From the NCBI GenBank assembly GCA_945905275.1, contig CAMDPQ010000005.1:1-42041 (forward strand): DNA of 42,041 bases, read 5' to 3'. Source of the DNA: Chlamydia trachomatis. GTDB taxonomy: Bacteria > Chlamydiota > Chlamydiia > Chlamydiales > Rhabdochlamydiaceae. Of the stretch, positions 7,456-16,353 are shown piece by piece. The translations under genes were made by a program, and so were the position numbers. Position 1 is the first letter of the stretch. The number at the start of each line of letters is the position of its first letter. The notes under the pieces were generated by a model, which ran no database searches, was not told the DNA's origin, and worked only from the letters and a program-made list of their open reading frames with translations.

Positions 7456-8892
7456 TTAAACAAATACAAGAGCCTTGTAGATAGAAACATGGGCATACCG
7501 TTTTAGTAGTGGGTGGACTTCATCATGCATAAATTCTGCTACTTGCTTGGAGGCTCTTCCAATAAAGTGCTCTTCTCTCATCATTTCATCAATCTCTTCG
7601 CGAGTAATATAAAAGGTTGGGTCTGAAATAATCTTTTGGATCAATTCGAGCGCGGATCCCCCTTCATGGATTTGTTCCATTGTTTCTCGACTGTATTTTC
7701 GTAACGATTCGTGCAGAGACTGTCGATTGCCTCCCTTTTTTACCGCATGCATCAGAATATTTTCTGTCGCCATAAAGGGGAGTTCTTGCAGTAAGTTTTT
7801 TCGAATCGATTTTGGGTGTATCACAAGCCCTGAAAGCGTGTGAATAAGAAGGTTTGCAATCCCGTCAGAGGCAAGAAATGCCTCGGGAAGGCAAAGTCGT
7901 CTATTGGATGAGTCATCAAGTGTGCGTTCAAGCCATTGATTGGCAGCTGTATAAAGAGGATTCTCATTAAGAGATATGACAAATCGTGCAAGACCACATA
8001 TTCTTTCTGATCGGGTTGGATTTCTTTTATAAGGCATTGCAGAAGATCCAATCTGCTGTTCTGTAAAGGGCTCTTCGAGCTCGTGTAAGTGGGATAGTAA
8101 TCGAATATCAGTGGCTATTTTATGGGCGGTGGCTGCAAAGCTGCTTAAAACAGAACACACTCGGATATCTTGTTTTCTGGTGTATGTTTGTCCAGACACC
8201 GGTATTAAATGATCAAAACCCATTAATTTTGCAATAGCTAAATCTAGCTGTTTGACTTTATTGTGATCACCAGAAAAAAGAGATAAAAAAGAGGCTTGTG
8301 TCCCTGTTGCTCCTTTAGCCCCGAGAAATTTTAAGGAGTGCATCTTATCTTCAATATCATGCAGGTCCATTAAAAGATCTTGAATCCAAAGGCAAGCTCT
8401 TTTCCCCACCGTTGTCGGTTGTGCGGGCTGGAGGTGAGTATAACTCAGGCAGGCAACAGAAGCGTTTTTTTCTGCAAATTCTGCCAGATGACGAATGACC
8501 TGGAGGATTTTAGTATGAAGGAAATGAAGGCCTTCTTTCATCTGAATCAGATCAGTATTATCCGTGACAAAACAAGAAGTTGCGCCTAAATGCAGGATCC
8601 CCTTTGCCTCATGGCATACATCACCAAATGCATGCAGATGTGCCATGACATCGTGCTTAAATTTTTTTTCATACTCTGCCACAAGATCGAGATCTAGTTC
8701 ATGCAAGTTTTTTTGCATACTCTGTATTTGCTCTTCAGATATAGGAAGACCAAGATGTTTTTCAGCTTGAGCGAGCGCGATCCATAGTTTTCTCCATGTG
8801 ATATATTTATTTTCATCGGAGAAAAGAGAGGACATTTCTCTGCTAGCATAGCGCTCAGAGAGAGGGGACTTATAGATATATTCTGTATTCAT
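7456..8892 (-). CDS. purB: Adenylosuccinate lyase
   Basis: Splits adenylosuccinate to AMP and fumarate, and SAICAR to AICAR; a tetramer of the fumarase/aspartase superfamily. It has 478 residues. Visible conserved regions are DVMAHLHAFG (81-90), SYTHLQPAQPT with the catalytic His153, and the family signature GSSAMPYKRNP (282-292) in the mobile catalytic loop. The length and the spacing of these blocks resemble the longer, eukaryote-like ADSL group rather than the ~430-residue Bacillus type. The start overlaps the stop of the pGP6-D-like gene by four bases (ATGA), so translation is probably coupled. No other purine-synthesis genes are in the window, which is notable because Chlamydiae import nucleotides. 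Confidence 0.93.
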   Translation of the reverse strand: MNTEYIYKSPLSERYASREMSSLFSDENKYITWRKLWIALAQAEKHLGLPISEEQIQSMQKNLHELDLDLVAEYEKKFKHDVMAHLHAFGDVCHEAKGILHLGATSCFVTDNTDLIQMKEGLHFLHTKILQVIRHLAEFAEKNASVACLSYTHLQPAQPTTVGKRACLWIQDLLMDLHDIEDKMHSLKFLGAKGATGTQASFLSLFSGDHNKVKQLDLAIAKLMGFDHLIPVSGQTYTRKQDIRVCSVLSSFAATAHKIATDIRLLSHLHELEEPFTEQQIGSSAMPYKRNPTRSERICGLARFVISLNENPLYTAANQWLERTLDDSSNRRLCLPEAFLASDGIANLLIHTLSGLVIHPKSIRKNLLQELPFMATENILMHAVKKGGNRQSLHESLRKYSRETMEQIHEGGSALELIQKIISDPTFYITREEIDEMMREEHFIGRASKQVAEFMHDEVHPLLKRYAHVSIYKALVFV

Positions 8893-9644
8893 AGTTTTAC
8901 ACTCGCCTCATCTGTCAAATTGGCAATTTGTTTTAGAAGAGCTTTGATAGCTTTTTTTTCTTTTGTAGAGGCAGAAAATGGATTGTCGCAGAGGACCTGG
9001 TGCAGCCGTCCTAAAAGGGTAATCGTATAGGAGGAAAAGTCTTGAGCCCTTTTATCAGTGCCTGACAAAGGGAATTGTTTCCTAATCAGCTCTAGAAGCT
9101 CCCGTTTGGTTTCCCCTTGATAGTTCTTAATAATTTCCTCTTTTAGCTCCATAGAACCATCTCGACTGGCGAGCGTATATAACGCTTGCTTGGGCATGGA
9201 AGAGAGTTTCGGGATCAATACTTGAGGTAATGCAATATAAAGCTCATAGTATTGTAGAAAGTTATAAGGGGTTTGCCGGTTCCCATAGGTTTGCATTAGC
9301 CAGGCAGAAAAAGCCCCGTCCTGATATCGTTTGAGAATTTCTTGTGCTTTTTTGATTCTTTCACCATGGAGAATGGACGCTTGGTTGTTAATGGCTTTCA
9401 CCTCAGATGTTAGAGAGACAAGTTGCTCTAAATCGCGAAGGGATGATCCTTCTTCTTTTCTATACTGGGTGAGTAGTTGTTGCAGATTCTCATGTTCTTT
9501 AGTGCTTAGTTGAGCTACTCGAAACACACCCGAAAAACTGGAGAGATTTCCTGAGGAAGACATCTCTGCAAGAGTGGACATTTTAGAAAGTTTCTCACTC
9601 GGCTTTTTTAAGCGTTCTGTAAGAAGAGTATTAACTTTTGCCAT
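8889..9644 (-). CDS. pGP6-D-like protein (chromosomal homologue of the chlamydial plasmid protein)
   Basis: A 251-residue soluble, lysine-rich helical protein. I recognise it as the chlamydial pGP6-D/CT583 type from its position directly after thrS and parA and from its central block (YGNRQTPYNFLQYYELYIAL, then PKQALYTLASRDG and KEEIIKNYQGETKRELL). The function is not established. In Chlamydia the same family is encoded on the virulence plasmid, and the chromosome keeps a second copy in this location. Its constant pairing with a ParA ATPase suggests a role in DNA partition, perhaps as the DNA-binding partner in place of ParB; that is inference. It starts 14 bases after parA and its stop overlaps the purB start. 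Confidence 0.82.
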   Translation of the reverse strand: MAKVNTLLTERLKKPSEKLSKMSTLAEMSSSGNLSSFSGVFRVAQLSTKEHENLQQLLTQYRKEEGSSLRDLEQLVSLTSEVKAINNQASILHGERIKKAQEILKRYQDGAFSAWLMQTYGNRQTPYNFLQYYELYIALPQVLIPKLSSMPKQALYTLASRDGSMELKEEIIKNYQGETKRELLELIRKQFPLSGTDKRAQDFSSYTITLLGRLHQVLCDNPFSASTKEKKAIKALLKQIANLTDEASVKL

Positions 9645-9658
9645 AAAGTAAAGCCGTT

Positions 9659-10411
9659 TTACATTCGTTCAAGGAGTTCTTTTGTTAGATCTAGGTAGTC
9701 TTGGGCCGCCCTACTTTTAGGTGCCGTCTCAAAGACAGGTTTTCCAAATACAGAAGATTCAGAAATCGTGATATCTCTTCTTATTTTATTTTCTAATATT
9801 TTAGTGGGAAAAGTGCTTTCAATGACTTCGAGAAAGGTGTTATTGCTTTTTCCTCTCGGATTCCAAAAAGAAAGGGCCACACCAATCACGCTTAACGGGT
9901 GTCTCTGTGAGATATTCTCTAGGAAAGAAGCAAGTCTTTGTAGACCTTTTACACTGTAAAACTCAGGAGTTGCGCATACAAGAGAATGTTGAGATGCAAT
10001 CAAGGCAGATTCCGTAAGCCAGCAGAGTGATGGAGGGGTATCAATGATGACGACATCATATTTCAAGGGTCTTAAAATTTCCTTCAAACGTTCATGAGAG
10101 TACCTGTCTGCGGCAAGAGAGCCTGTTACCTCTACCCGTTCCAGCCAGGTATCGGCTGGGACAAGATCGAGATTAGGGATCGATGTCTTTAAAATCACCT
10201 GGTCTACATTTTTTTGCCCTTGCAGAACTTCCGCCATGCTATCTTGGGCATCGGGATCGAATCCAAGGCCTGTGGTTAGATTGGCCTGAGCATCAAAATC
10301 GATCAGAAGCACCTTTTTTTTATGATACTTGGCCATGGCCGCTCCTAGATGGAGCGTTGTCGATGTTTTCGCGGTGCCACCTTTAAAGCTACTTACTGTG
10401 ATTTTCTTCAT
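9659..10411 (-). CDS. parA: ParA/Soj-family partition ATPase
   Basis: A 250-residue deviant-Walker ATPase for chromosome or plasmid segregation. It has the N-terminal P-loop KGGTAKTS (10-17) with the signature first lysine, then VLLIDFDAQANLTTGLG (Walker A' with the DxD.Q pattern), and VVIIDTPPSLCWLTE (Walker B). A basic end (RAAQDYLDLTKELLERM) could contact DNA. ATG 10411, preceded by GAAGGAAG, gives the standard MKKITVSSFKGG start; the frame also extends to a TTG at 10429. Either way it begins inside the end of thrS, overlapping it by 23 bases, so the two are transcribed together. No ParB or parS-like site was recognised; the following pGP6-D-like protein is the candidate partner. Confidence 0.9.
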   Translation of the reverse strand: MKKITVSSFKGGTAKTSTTLHLGAAMAKYHKKKVLLIDFDAQANLTTGLGFDPDAQDSMAEVLQGQKNVDQVILKTSIPNLDLVPADTWLERVEVTGSLAADRYSHERLKEILRPLKYDVVIIDTPPSLCWLTESALIASQHSLVCATPEFYSVKGLQRLASFLENISQRHPLSVIGVALSFWNPRGKSNNTFLEVIESTFPTKILENKIRRDITISESSVFGKPVFETAPKSRAAQDYLDLTKELLERM

Positions 10412-12335
10412 GGCTTCCTTCTTTAGCAAAGAGCGAAATTAAAGATCGTTCTTTTATTTCTTCTTCTAGCGTCTTTATGAAATTGGAGATATTTATCTCT
10501 CCGTGAACAACATTGTCTCTGGTTCGCAGGGATGCTGTTTTATTTTCGATCTCTTTTTCCCCTACCGTCAGCATGTAGTTAATCTGCATCATTTGCGCAT
10601 TTCGAATCTTTTTATTTACCGATTCGCTTGCATCATCTATATCGCATAAAAAGCCGGCCGTTTGGATTTTCTTCGCAAGCTCATACGCGTACTCCCTGTG
10701 CCTATCCGCAACAGTGATGATGCGGACTTGCAAAGGGCTAATCCAAAGTGGGAATTTACCTACAAAATGCTCGATTAAAATCCCAAAAAATCGCTCTATA
10801 GATCCAAAAAGAGCTCGATGAATCATTACAGGACGTTTTAATACTCCATCTGTATCCATATATTCTAGTTGGAATTTTTCTGGAAGAGCCATATCAAGTT
10901 GCACGGTACCACACTGCCATGATCTGCCGAGGGCGTCTTTAATGTGAATATCAATTTTGGGGCCATAGAAGGCTCCATCCCCTTCATTAATACGGTAGGG
11001 CTGCCCCCACTCATCTAAAGCGTCTTTAAGGCCTGCAATAGCCACTCCCCAATCTTGATCGGTTCCTATGCTTTTTTCAGGCCTGGTTGAAAGCTCTAGT
11101 CGATAGGAAAGGCCGAAAGCCAAGTAGATCTCTTCAGTCAGTGCAAGCACTTTTAAGATTTCTTGTTTAATATCAGAGGGCTTCATAAATAGGTGAGCGT
11201 CATCCTGGTGAAAGCTTCTGACTCGGAAAAGACCGCTTAGAGCACCAGAGGCCTCATGTCGGTGAACATGCCCCAGTTCTGCGACTCTTAATGGGAGCTC
11301 ACGATAGCTATGGGAATGGGATTTATAATAGAGCATACATCCAGGACAGTTCATCGGCTTAATGGCAAAACGTCTGTTTTCAATTTCAAAGGAGTACATA
11401 TTTTCTCTATAATGGAACCAGTGCCCTGATGTTTCCCAAAGTTCTTGGCTCATTAGCTGAGGGGTCTTGATTTCGATATAGCCGGCTTTGGTATGGATTT
11501 TTCTCCAGAAGTCGATGAGCTTGTTCCATATAAGCATCCCTTTAGGGTGAATAAATGGCATTCCAGGAGCCTCTTCTTGCAGAGAGAATAGGTCCAGTTT
11601 AGGCCCTATTATCCTATGATCTCTTTTTTTGGATTCTTCTAGCATAAAGAGATAGTCTTTCAGCATTTTCCGATCAGGAAATGAGATCGCATATACACGG
11701 GTGAGCATCTCGTTTTTGGAATCCCCCTTCCAATAAGCACCAGAGGTTTTTAAAACTTTAAAAGCTTTGATTTTTCCAATATTTGGCAGGTGAGGTCCTC
11801 TGCATAGATCGAAGAATTCCCCTTGCTCATATCCGCTAATTAAGGAGTCATTAAAAGAAGTAATCAGCTCTTGCTTGTATTTGTTATGCGCAAATTTATC
11901 CAAAGCTGCTTGCTTGGATGCAAATTCAGATCTTTTGGGTTGATAATTTTCTTGAATGATTTTTTGTACTTCATTCTCAATTTTTTCAAAATCAGTATCT
12001 GAAATGGTAAGATTTGCAAAGTCGTAGTAAAATCCATTCTCGATCGGCGGGCCTATTGTTGGTTGAGCATCAGGCCAAAGGCGTAGTATGGCTTGGGCGA
12101 GGACGTGGGCAGAGGTATGCCAGAATACTTCTTTTCCTTCTTTGTCTTCGAAGTTCCAGAGTGTGACTTTATCAGATTCGGATAAAGGGTGGTTAAGGTC
12201 TTTTCTTTGGCCATTAATTTCTATGGCAAGAGATTGCTCTGGGTTGCGAAGATTAAGTTTTTCAGCGAGTTCTTTTCCTGAGCTACCGACAGGCAGTTCT
12301 AGGTCTTGTTGAAGATTGGTGACAAACACGATCAT
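10389..12335 (-). CDS. thrS: Threonine-tRNA ligase
   Basis: Charges tRNA-Thr. It has 648 residues, full length. Domains in order: an N-terminal TGS domain (residues 1-60, VTNLQQDLELPVGSSGKELA); the editing domain with the HTSAHVLAQAI motif near residue 73 and the later FDLCRGPHL segment; the class II catalytic core with MNCPGCM (zinc Cys), RHEASGALSGLFRVRSFHQDD (motif 2 and zinc His) and MIHRALFGSIERFFGILIEH (motif 3 and the last zinc His); and the C-terminal anticodon-binding domain (PLWISPLQVRIITV). It is the first gene of the thrS-parA-pGP6-D-like-purB operon. It is divergent from the 957-residue gene across a 95-base gap that must hold both promoters. Confidence 0.97.
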   Translation of the reverse strand: MIVFVTNLQQDLELPVGSSGKELAEKLNLRNPEQSLAIEINGQRKDLNHPLSESDKVTLWNFEDKEGKEVFWHTSAHVLAQAILRLWPDAQPTIGPPIENGFYYDFANLTISDTDFEKIENEVQKIIQENYQPKRSEFASKQAALDKFAHNKYKQELITSFNDSLISGYEQGEFFDLCRGPHLPNIGKIKAFKVLKTSGAYWKGDSKNEMLTRVYAISFPDRKMLKDYLFMLEESKKRDHRIIGPKLDLFSLQEEAPGMPFIHPKGMLIWNKLIDFWRKIHTKAGYIEIKTPQLMSQELWETSGHWFHYRENMYSFEIENRRFAIKPMNCPGCMLYYKSHSHSYRELPLRVAELGHVHRHEASGALSGLFRVRSFHQDDAHLFMKPSDIKQEILKVLALTEEIYLAFGLSYRLELSTRPEKSIGTDQDWGVAIAGLKDALDEWGQPYRINEGDGAFYGPKIDIHIKDALGRSWQCGTVQLDMALPEKFQLEYMDTDGVLKRPVMIHRALFGSIERFFGILIEHFVGKFPLWISPLQVRIITVADRHREYAYELAKKIQTAGFLCDIDDASESVNKKIRNAQMMQINYMLTVGEKEIENKTASLRTRDNVVHGEINISNFIKTLEEEIKERSLISLFAKEGSHEENHSK

Positions 12336-12430
12336 GGATGATGCCTTATTTGTATTGTTCTAAAGGAATTTTTTAGCTAATTCTAAATAAGAACAACACA
12401 AATTACAAATCCAAAATAAAGATTAGCGTT

Positions 12431-15304
12431 ATGGGGGGGGGTGGGTTGAATAGTAATGATCTAGAATATGTCAGAGAGCATCTACATGGAGGCTCCCCGT
12501 TTTACCCTGCTGTTTTTCAGAAACTTCTCGCTGCAGAATCTTCTGAAATAAGCTCTCTCTGGAATCTTTCTGAAGACAGTAAAATTTCCTTTTTAATACA
12601 GGAAGAGGGTCTGCAAGATCCTTTTAAGTACCGATGTATGCAACGCTCCATTCAACTTGCAGCAGCTATTTTAGATCAAAAAGGAGATTTATGCGCCGAT
12701 AAGATAGAAAGGGTGATTCCTTGGATAGAACGCTATGGGTATATTCCCACGCCGGAAGGCTATAGTGATACAAGCTTTATCACTCAGGTGTTAGAACTTC
12801 TTAAAAAACTGCGCTCTAATAAAGGGCTGGATACTCTGCTTCGCCGATGCCAGCTGCCGCTTGCAAATCTATACATAGAGCAGATGATTAAAGATTGCTT
12901 GTCTTTATCGGAAGAGCACGTACTTTCTAACAAAGATGTAAGGATAGCTGTTCTGTCAGCTTGTTTTTATCCCTTACGACAAAATGTAGGGTCTTGTTTT
13001 GCAACAGCTCCGGCTATCTTAATACAAAAAGAGCAAGTTGAAAATTTGATCACAGATCTCATTGACCTGCTCTCGATAGGAACCATAACGAGGGTGATTG
13101 CTGGAAAAGAGCATAGTGTCCCTTTAAGTCCGAGTTATGGGATCGGCGATTTAAAAAAAATAATACCACACTCTCACCTAGCAGCTGGAAAAACTATTCC
13201 CTGGAGCATTAAACGGGCTTTAGAATTAGTTGGGGTTCTATCTAGCGATGGGAATGCTGATGAGCAAAGGGATTGGTATGCGCGAAGGCTTTCTGTCTTT
13301 TTTTCTACATACACAAGTATGACCATTAATGATTTTTTTGAGTTTGTGGTTTTTGCTCATTTTTCTGTAAGCAAAGAAGATTTGAAAAGGTTTGTTATCG
13401 AAGAGGAGAACCTTTTTAAAGAATCAAAAAAGTCCTCTGTAGTTACAAAACGACAGTTTTCTGATAAACAGAGCCGTTGTAAGCACGCTAAGCAGAGTCT
13501 TCTTCGTGTTCAGCGGTTCTTTTTAAGTAGGACTGAGCATTTCTTAGCGCGGTCATGGGAATACACAATCGCCTCTTTTTCAGAAGTAAAGATGGAGTTT
13601 TCTGGTTGGAATCTATATTCCAGCCTCGGCCTCCATCCTAATGAAGAGGGAGGGCTTGGTTGTATCATCTATCAGTTTATCGAAAAAAAACTCACTGCAT
13701 GTAATCAGAGGCTTGAGGAGCTTCAACGAGATTATGAAATCGCCTTTGATCAGCTCAGATCAACAGAGATCTTGCTTAGACAGGCCTCTTCCGAATCTGA
13801 AGGCAGGCATCTGCAAGCAGAGTTTCATAGTAGAAATTACCATATGCAAGCAAGTCTTGATTTGCGAGATCGCTTTTATAAAAAGTCTTCTTTTTACCCT
13901 CATTTACTCAAATTTCTTATTGAGCAGTTTGATAAAAGGTTCCCAGAGTACTTTCAAGAGATTTACGATCCAGAAATGCAAGAGCTCAAAGCCTTAGAAT
14001 ACGAAGATAGTAGCGCGGGGTTTCGTCTTCTCTATAAGCACGGAAGACGAGATGCATCCGTTTGGAGTATGATTCATACGCAAGAGCAATTTATTGATTC
14101 TCTTATAGAATTTTTTTCCTATCTGGAACCACAAGTCCTCGTAGATGCCGAAGGGAAAAATTGTGAAGAGGAGATTCTCGAGATTTTTTCTTTAATGATT
14201 TTCCATATAAGGACAGAGGAATTTATTAAAACAGCCTTTCAAAGAAGCTCAAGGATACACCGGCAATCTAGTTCTATAGGATCTGGTGATGCTAAAGAAA
14301 GAACACCCTGGGCCTATAGCTCCGGTGGCGTGATGGGCACATTGATTAACATTTATTATCGTAGAGAGGCAAGCCTTTATGAAGAGTCCTTTTCGGTTGA
14401 TGGAGCATTAGACCTACTTACTCTCATTATCGAAACCATGAAAAGCTTGCCTTATAATTTTACGGCGTATTTTCCAAAAGGGACAGATAAGCATATACTG
14501 ATGCATTCCCCTAATCATGCTTTTTTACTACGGCCTTATGCCAGTCCTTTTTTTGAAGCTTGGGACGATAATGGATTTACGTATACATGGATTAGAGATC
14601 GGTTTTTACGGCCATCTAAGGATTTTTTTAGATCTCAGATCCTTTCTGTACAAGACCAGCAGATCCTTTTAGATTTATTTGCTAAGCAGCTTCCTGATCC
14701 CATAGGAACCAAACTGCTCTTTTCTATACAACCTGAAGGCTCTATTGGAGTTCAGCAGTTTGTGCAAAAGGTTCTTGGTGTGTTCCCTTTTGAGCCTTTG
14801 ATCAAAGACCTCCTGGATTCTTTTTTGTACCAAAGCCTTCCACTGATTCCTTCTCAGGGTTATAAGAGCGCCATCTATGCTCTATTAGAAGAGAAAACCG
14901 GGTCTGATCTGCTCAATATACTAAACCTCTTACCAGATCTAAAAGAGACAAGTATTCCCGCTAACACCCTGCGTGATTGGGCAAAAGGAGCGTATCTTCT
15001 TTTTAGGCAAACAGCCTGTCTTGATTTTGATTTACACGAGTATATTACCCATAAATCCGCAGCTCTTTGCTTATCCCCTCCTGTCCCCTTGTTTTTTGCA
15101 GATACAAATTGGGCTCAATATTACTTTGCTTTTGTGATCAATCCCTCTTCTGAAGAATTGGAGCTGTGGCGTGTAAAAGAATCGAGTTTTGAAGGCTTAT
15201 TTATGCGCTCTTGGTCTGTGTATTTTGCCAAAGCAAATAAGCATGTATGGAGTGTGTATGCAAAACCTCAAGAATATGCTCAAGTATTTGATAGGCTGAT
15301 GTAA
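12431..15304 (+). CDS. Large conserved chlamydial protein, unknown function, cysteine-protease-like motif
   Basis: A 957-residue soluble protein with no signal peptide or membrane segment. I do not recognise it as any named family. Features: QNVGSCFATAPAI (Gln184, Cys189), reminiscent of the Gln...Ser-Cys-(W/F)-A core of papain-like peptidases; a coiled coil at about 415-480 (FIEKKLTACNQRLEELQRDY onward); a His-rich stretch DKHILMHSPNHAF (687-698); and near the C terminus FADTNWAQYYFAFVINPSSEELELWRV (889-915), which has Asp/Asn/Trp as a papain-type Asn-Ser-Trp site might. Protease activity is a hypothesis only. ATG 12431 runs straight into nine G, giving MGGGGLNSND, and has no Shine-Dalgarno sequence before it. 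The in-frame TTG 12446 would instead use the G tract as its ribosome site. Divergent from thrS. Confidence 0.8.
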   Translation: MGGGGLNSNDLEYVREHLHGGSPFYPAVFQKLLAAESSEISSLWNLSEDSKISFLIQEEGLQDPFKYRCMQRSIQLAAAILDQKGDLCADKIERVIPWIERYGYIPTPEGYSDTSFITQVLELLKKLRSNKGLDTLLRRCQLPLANLYIEQMIKDCLSLSEEHVLSNKDVRIAVLSACFYPLRQNVGSCFATAPAILIQKEQVENLITDLIDLLSIGTITRVIAGKEHSVPLSPSYGIGDLKKIIPHSHLAAGKTIPWSIKRALELVGVLSSDGNADEQRDWYARRLSVFFSTYTSMTINDFFEFVVFAHFSVSKEDLKRFVIEEENLFKESKKSSVVTKRQFSDKQSRCKHAKQSLLRVQRFFLSRTEHFLARSWEYTIASFSEVKMEFSGWNLYSSLGLHPNEEGGLGCIIYQFIEKKLTACNQRLEELQRDYEIAFDQLRSTEILLRQASSESEGRHLQAEFHSRNYHMQASLDLRDRFYKKSSFYPHLLKFLIEQFDKRFPEYFQEIYDPEMQELKALEYEDSSAGFRLLYKHGRRDASVWSMIHTQEQFIDSLIEFFSYLEPQVLVDAEGKNCEEEILEIFSLMIFHIRTEEFIKTAFQRSSRIHRQSSSIGSGDAKERTPWAYSSGGVMGTLINIYYRREASLYEESFSVDGALDLLTLIIETMKSLPYNFTAYFPKGTDKHILMHSPNHAFLLRPYASPFFEAWDDNGFTYTWIRDRFLRPSKDFFRSQILSVQDQQILLDLFAKQLPDPIGTKLLFSIQPEGSIGVQQFVQKVLGVFPFEPLIKDLLDSFLYQSLPLIPSQGYKSAIYALLEEKTGSDLLNILNLLPDLKETSIPANTLRDWAKGAYLLFRQTACLDFDLHEYITHKSAALCLSPPVPLFFADTNWAQYYFAFVINPSSEELELWRVKESSFEGLFMRSWSVYFAKANKHVWSVYAKPQEYAQVFDRLM
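12433..12441 (+). repeat. Homopolymeric tract of nine G at the start of the 957-residue gene
   Basis: Nine consecutive G directly follow the A and T of ATG 12431, followed by TGGGTTG. A change of one base would shift the frame read from this ATG, or alter the spacing before the alternative TTG start at 12446. It is the longest G or C run I see in the window. Poly-G tracts of this kind vary in length in chlamydial pmp genes. Confidence 0.85.
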
Positions 15305-15412
15305 AACAGCTTTACAATGGCGATGTTGATTTTTCATTTTGCAAATTCAAAAAATGAGTGTTATCTTTTGTTTTTTGTATGTATTTATCAATGTTTTTTC
15401 AGGGGTTATGGG

Positions 15413-16213
15413 TTGAATCGTATTCTAAAAGTCGCTATTACTGTGTTTCCTTTTTGGTTTTCCTCTCCTTGCCATGCCCTCTATAATGGCAATCCAAGTG
15501 CTCCTGAACTGCCGGAGAGCGGGTGCCTGATTGGAAAAGATTTTTTTCTGGGTATTAAAGCCGGATATATCGGTGACCTCGTTTTTTCCCGTAGCATGAT
15601 TGTAAAAGCGAGTCAAAGTCAAGCTGACCATGAAATCAGCTCTTTTAAATCTTTGATGAATGCCGGGATCATCACAGTCGATTTTATGAATCGTGTCGAT
15701 CTTTATACAGCTATTGGCACTTATCAGATCAAGCTTTCACAGAAGATCAGAGAAAATAATCGGATCCACTATACTTCAGATCACCATATAGGAGGTATGG
15801 CCGGGATTAAAGCCGTTCTAGCTTGTTGGGGAGATACACAGATAGGTGTCGATGTAAAAGGCTTTCTTAGTTGCCCTCGTATCGAGGCAATTCATGTTAA
15901 TGATTCTCATGCAGATGTAGGTCATAGTAAATGTAGCGATCGTCAGTGGCAGATAGGCGCTGCCTTATCCCAAAGGGTTGGTTGGTTTGTTCCTTATATA
16001 GGGGCTACATATACCCATGCAGAGCTAAAGCTCAAATCTCTTTCTTCTTTGCAACAGTATTATCCTAAGAAAGAAGTCCTTCTTACCAATAAATATAGCT
16101 TCGGTTTTATCCTAGGATTTGGTCTAGCATTTGATTCGATGTTATCATTGAATCTCGAAGCTAAAATGATCGAAGAGACTGCCGGGTCCTGTTCTCTCGA
16201 CTTTCGCTTTTAA
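15413..16213 (+). CDS. MOMP-like outer membrane protein
   Basis: A 266-residue beta-barrel outer-membrane protein resembling the chlamydial major outer membrane protein. The signal peptide is NRILKVAITVFPFWFSSPCHA. The mature start, LYNGNPSAPELPESGCLIG, then FFLGIKAGYIGDLVFSRSM, parallels the MOMP opening GNPAEPSL followed by GYYGDFVFDR. It ends CSLDFRF, with the terminal aromatic residue that outer-membrane proteins need for insertion. About six cysteines remain after cleavage, compatible with disulfide cross-linking of the chlamydial envelope. The frame is open from ATG 15317, but that start adds a hydrophobic, Cys-rich 32-residue leader; TTG 15413, preceded by AGGGG, gives a clean signal peptide. 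It is shorter than classical MOMP (~370-390 residues mature). Confidence 0.75.
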   Translation: MNRILKVAITVFPFWFSSPCHALYNGNPSAPELPESGCLIGKDFFLGIKAGYIGDLVFSRSMIVKASQSQADHEISSFKSLMNAGIITVDFMNRVDLYTAIGTYQIKLSQKIRENNRIHYTSDHHIGGMAGIKAVLACWGDTQIGVDVKGFLSCPRIEAIHVNDSHADVGHSKCSDRQWQIGAALSQRVGWFVPYIGATYTHAELKLKSLSSLQQYYPKKEVLLTNKYSFGFILGFGLAFDSMLSLNLEAKMIEETAGSCSLDFRF

Positions 16214-16353
16214 ATAAAAACTGGAATAAGTAGATCACTCCTTCGTTTAGTTTTCTTTGAAAATAATTCCAAAACACCCTATAAGATTTAGACTAGTTCA
16301 TTTTTTTGAGAGCTTTTTTGTACTTTGTGGTAACGTAGGATAAAGGTTATTTT

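Noticed and set aside
13641-13997. 118-codon frame inside the 957-residue gene
   Set aside because: Out-of-frame shadow rich in Ser, Ile and Lys without a ribosome site; the main frame is unbroken through it.
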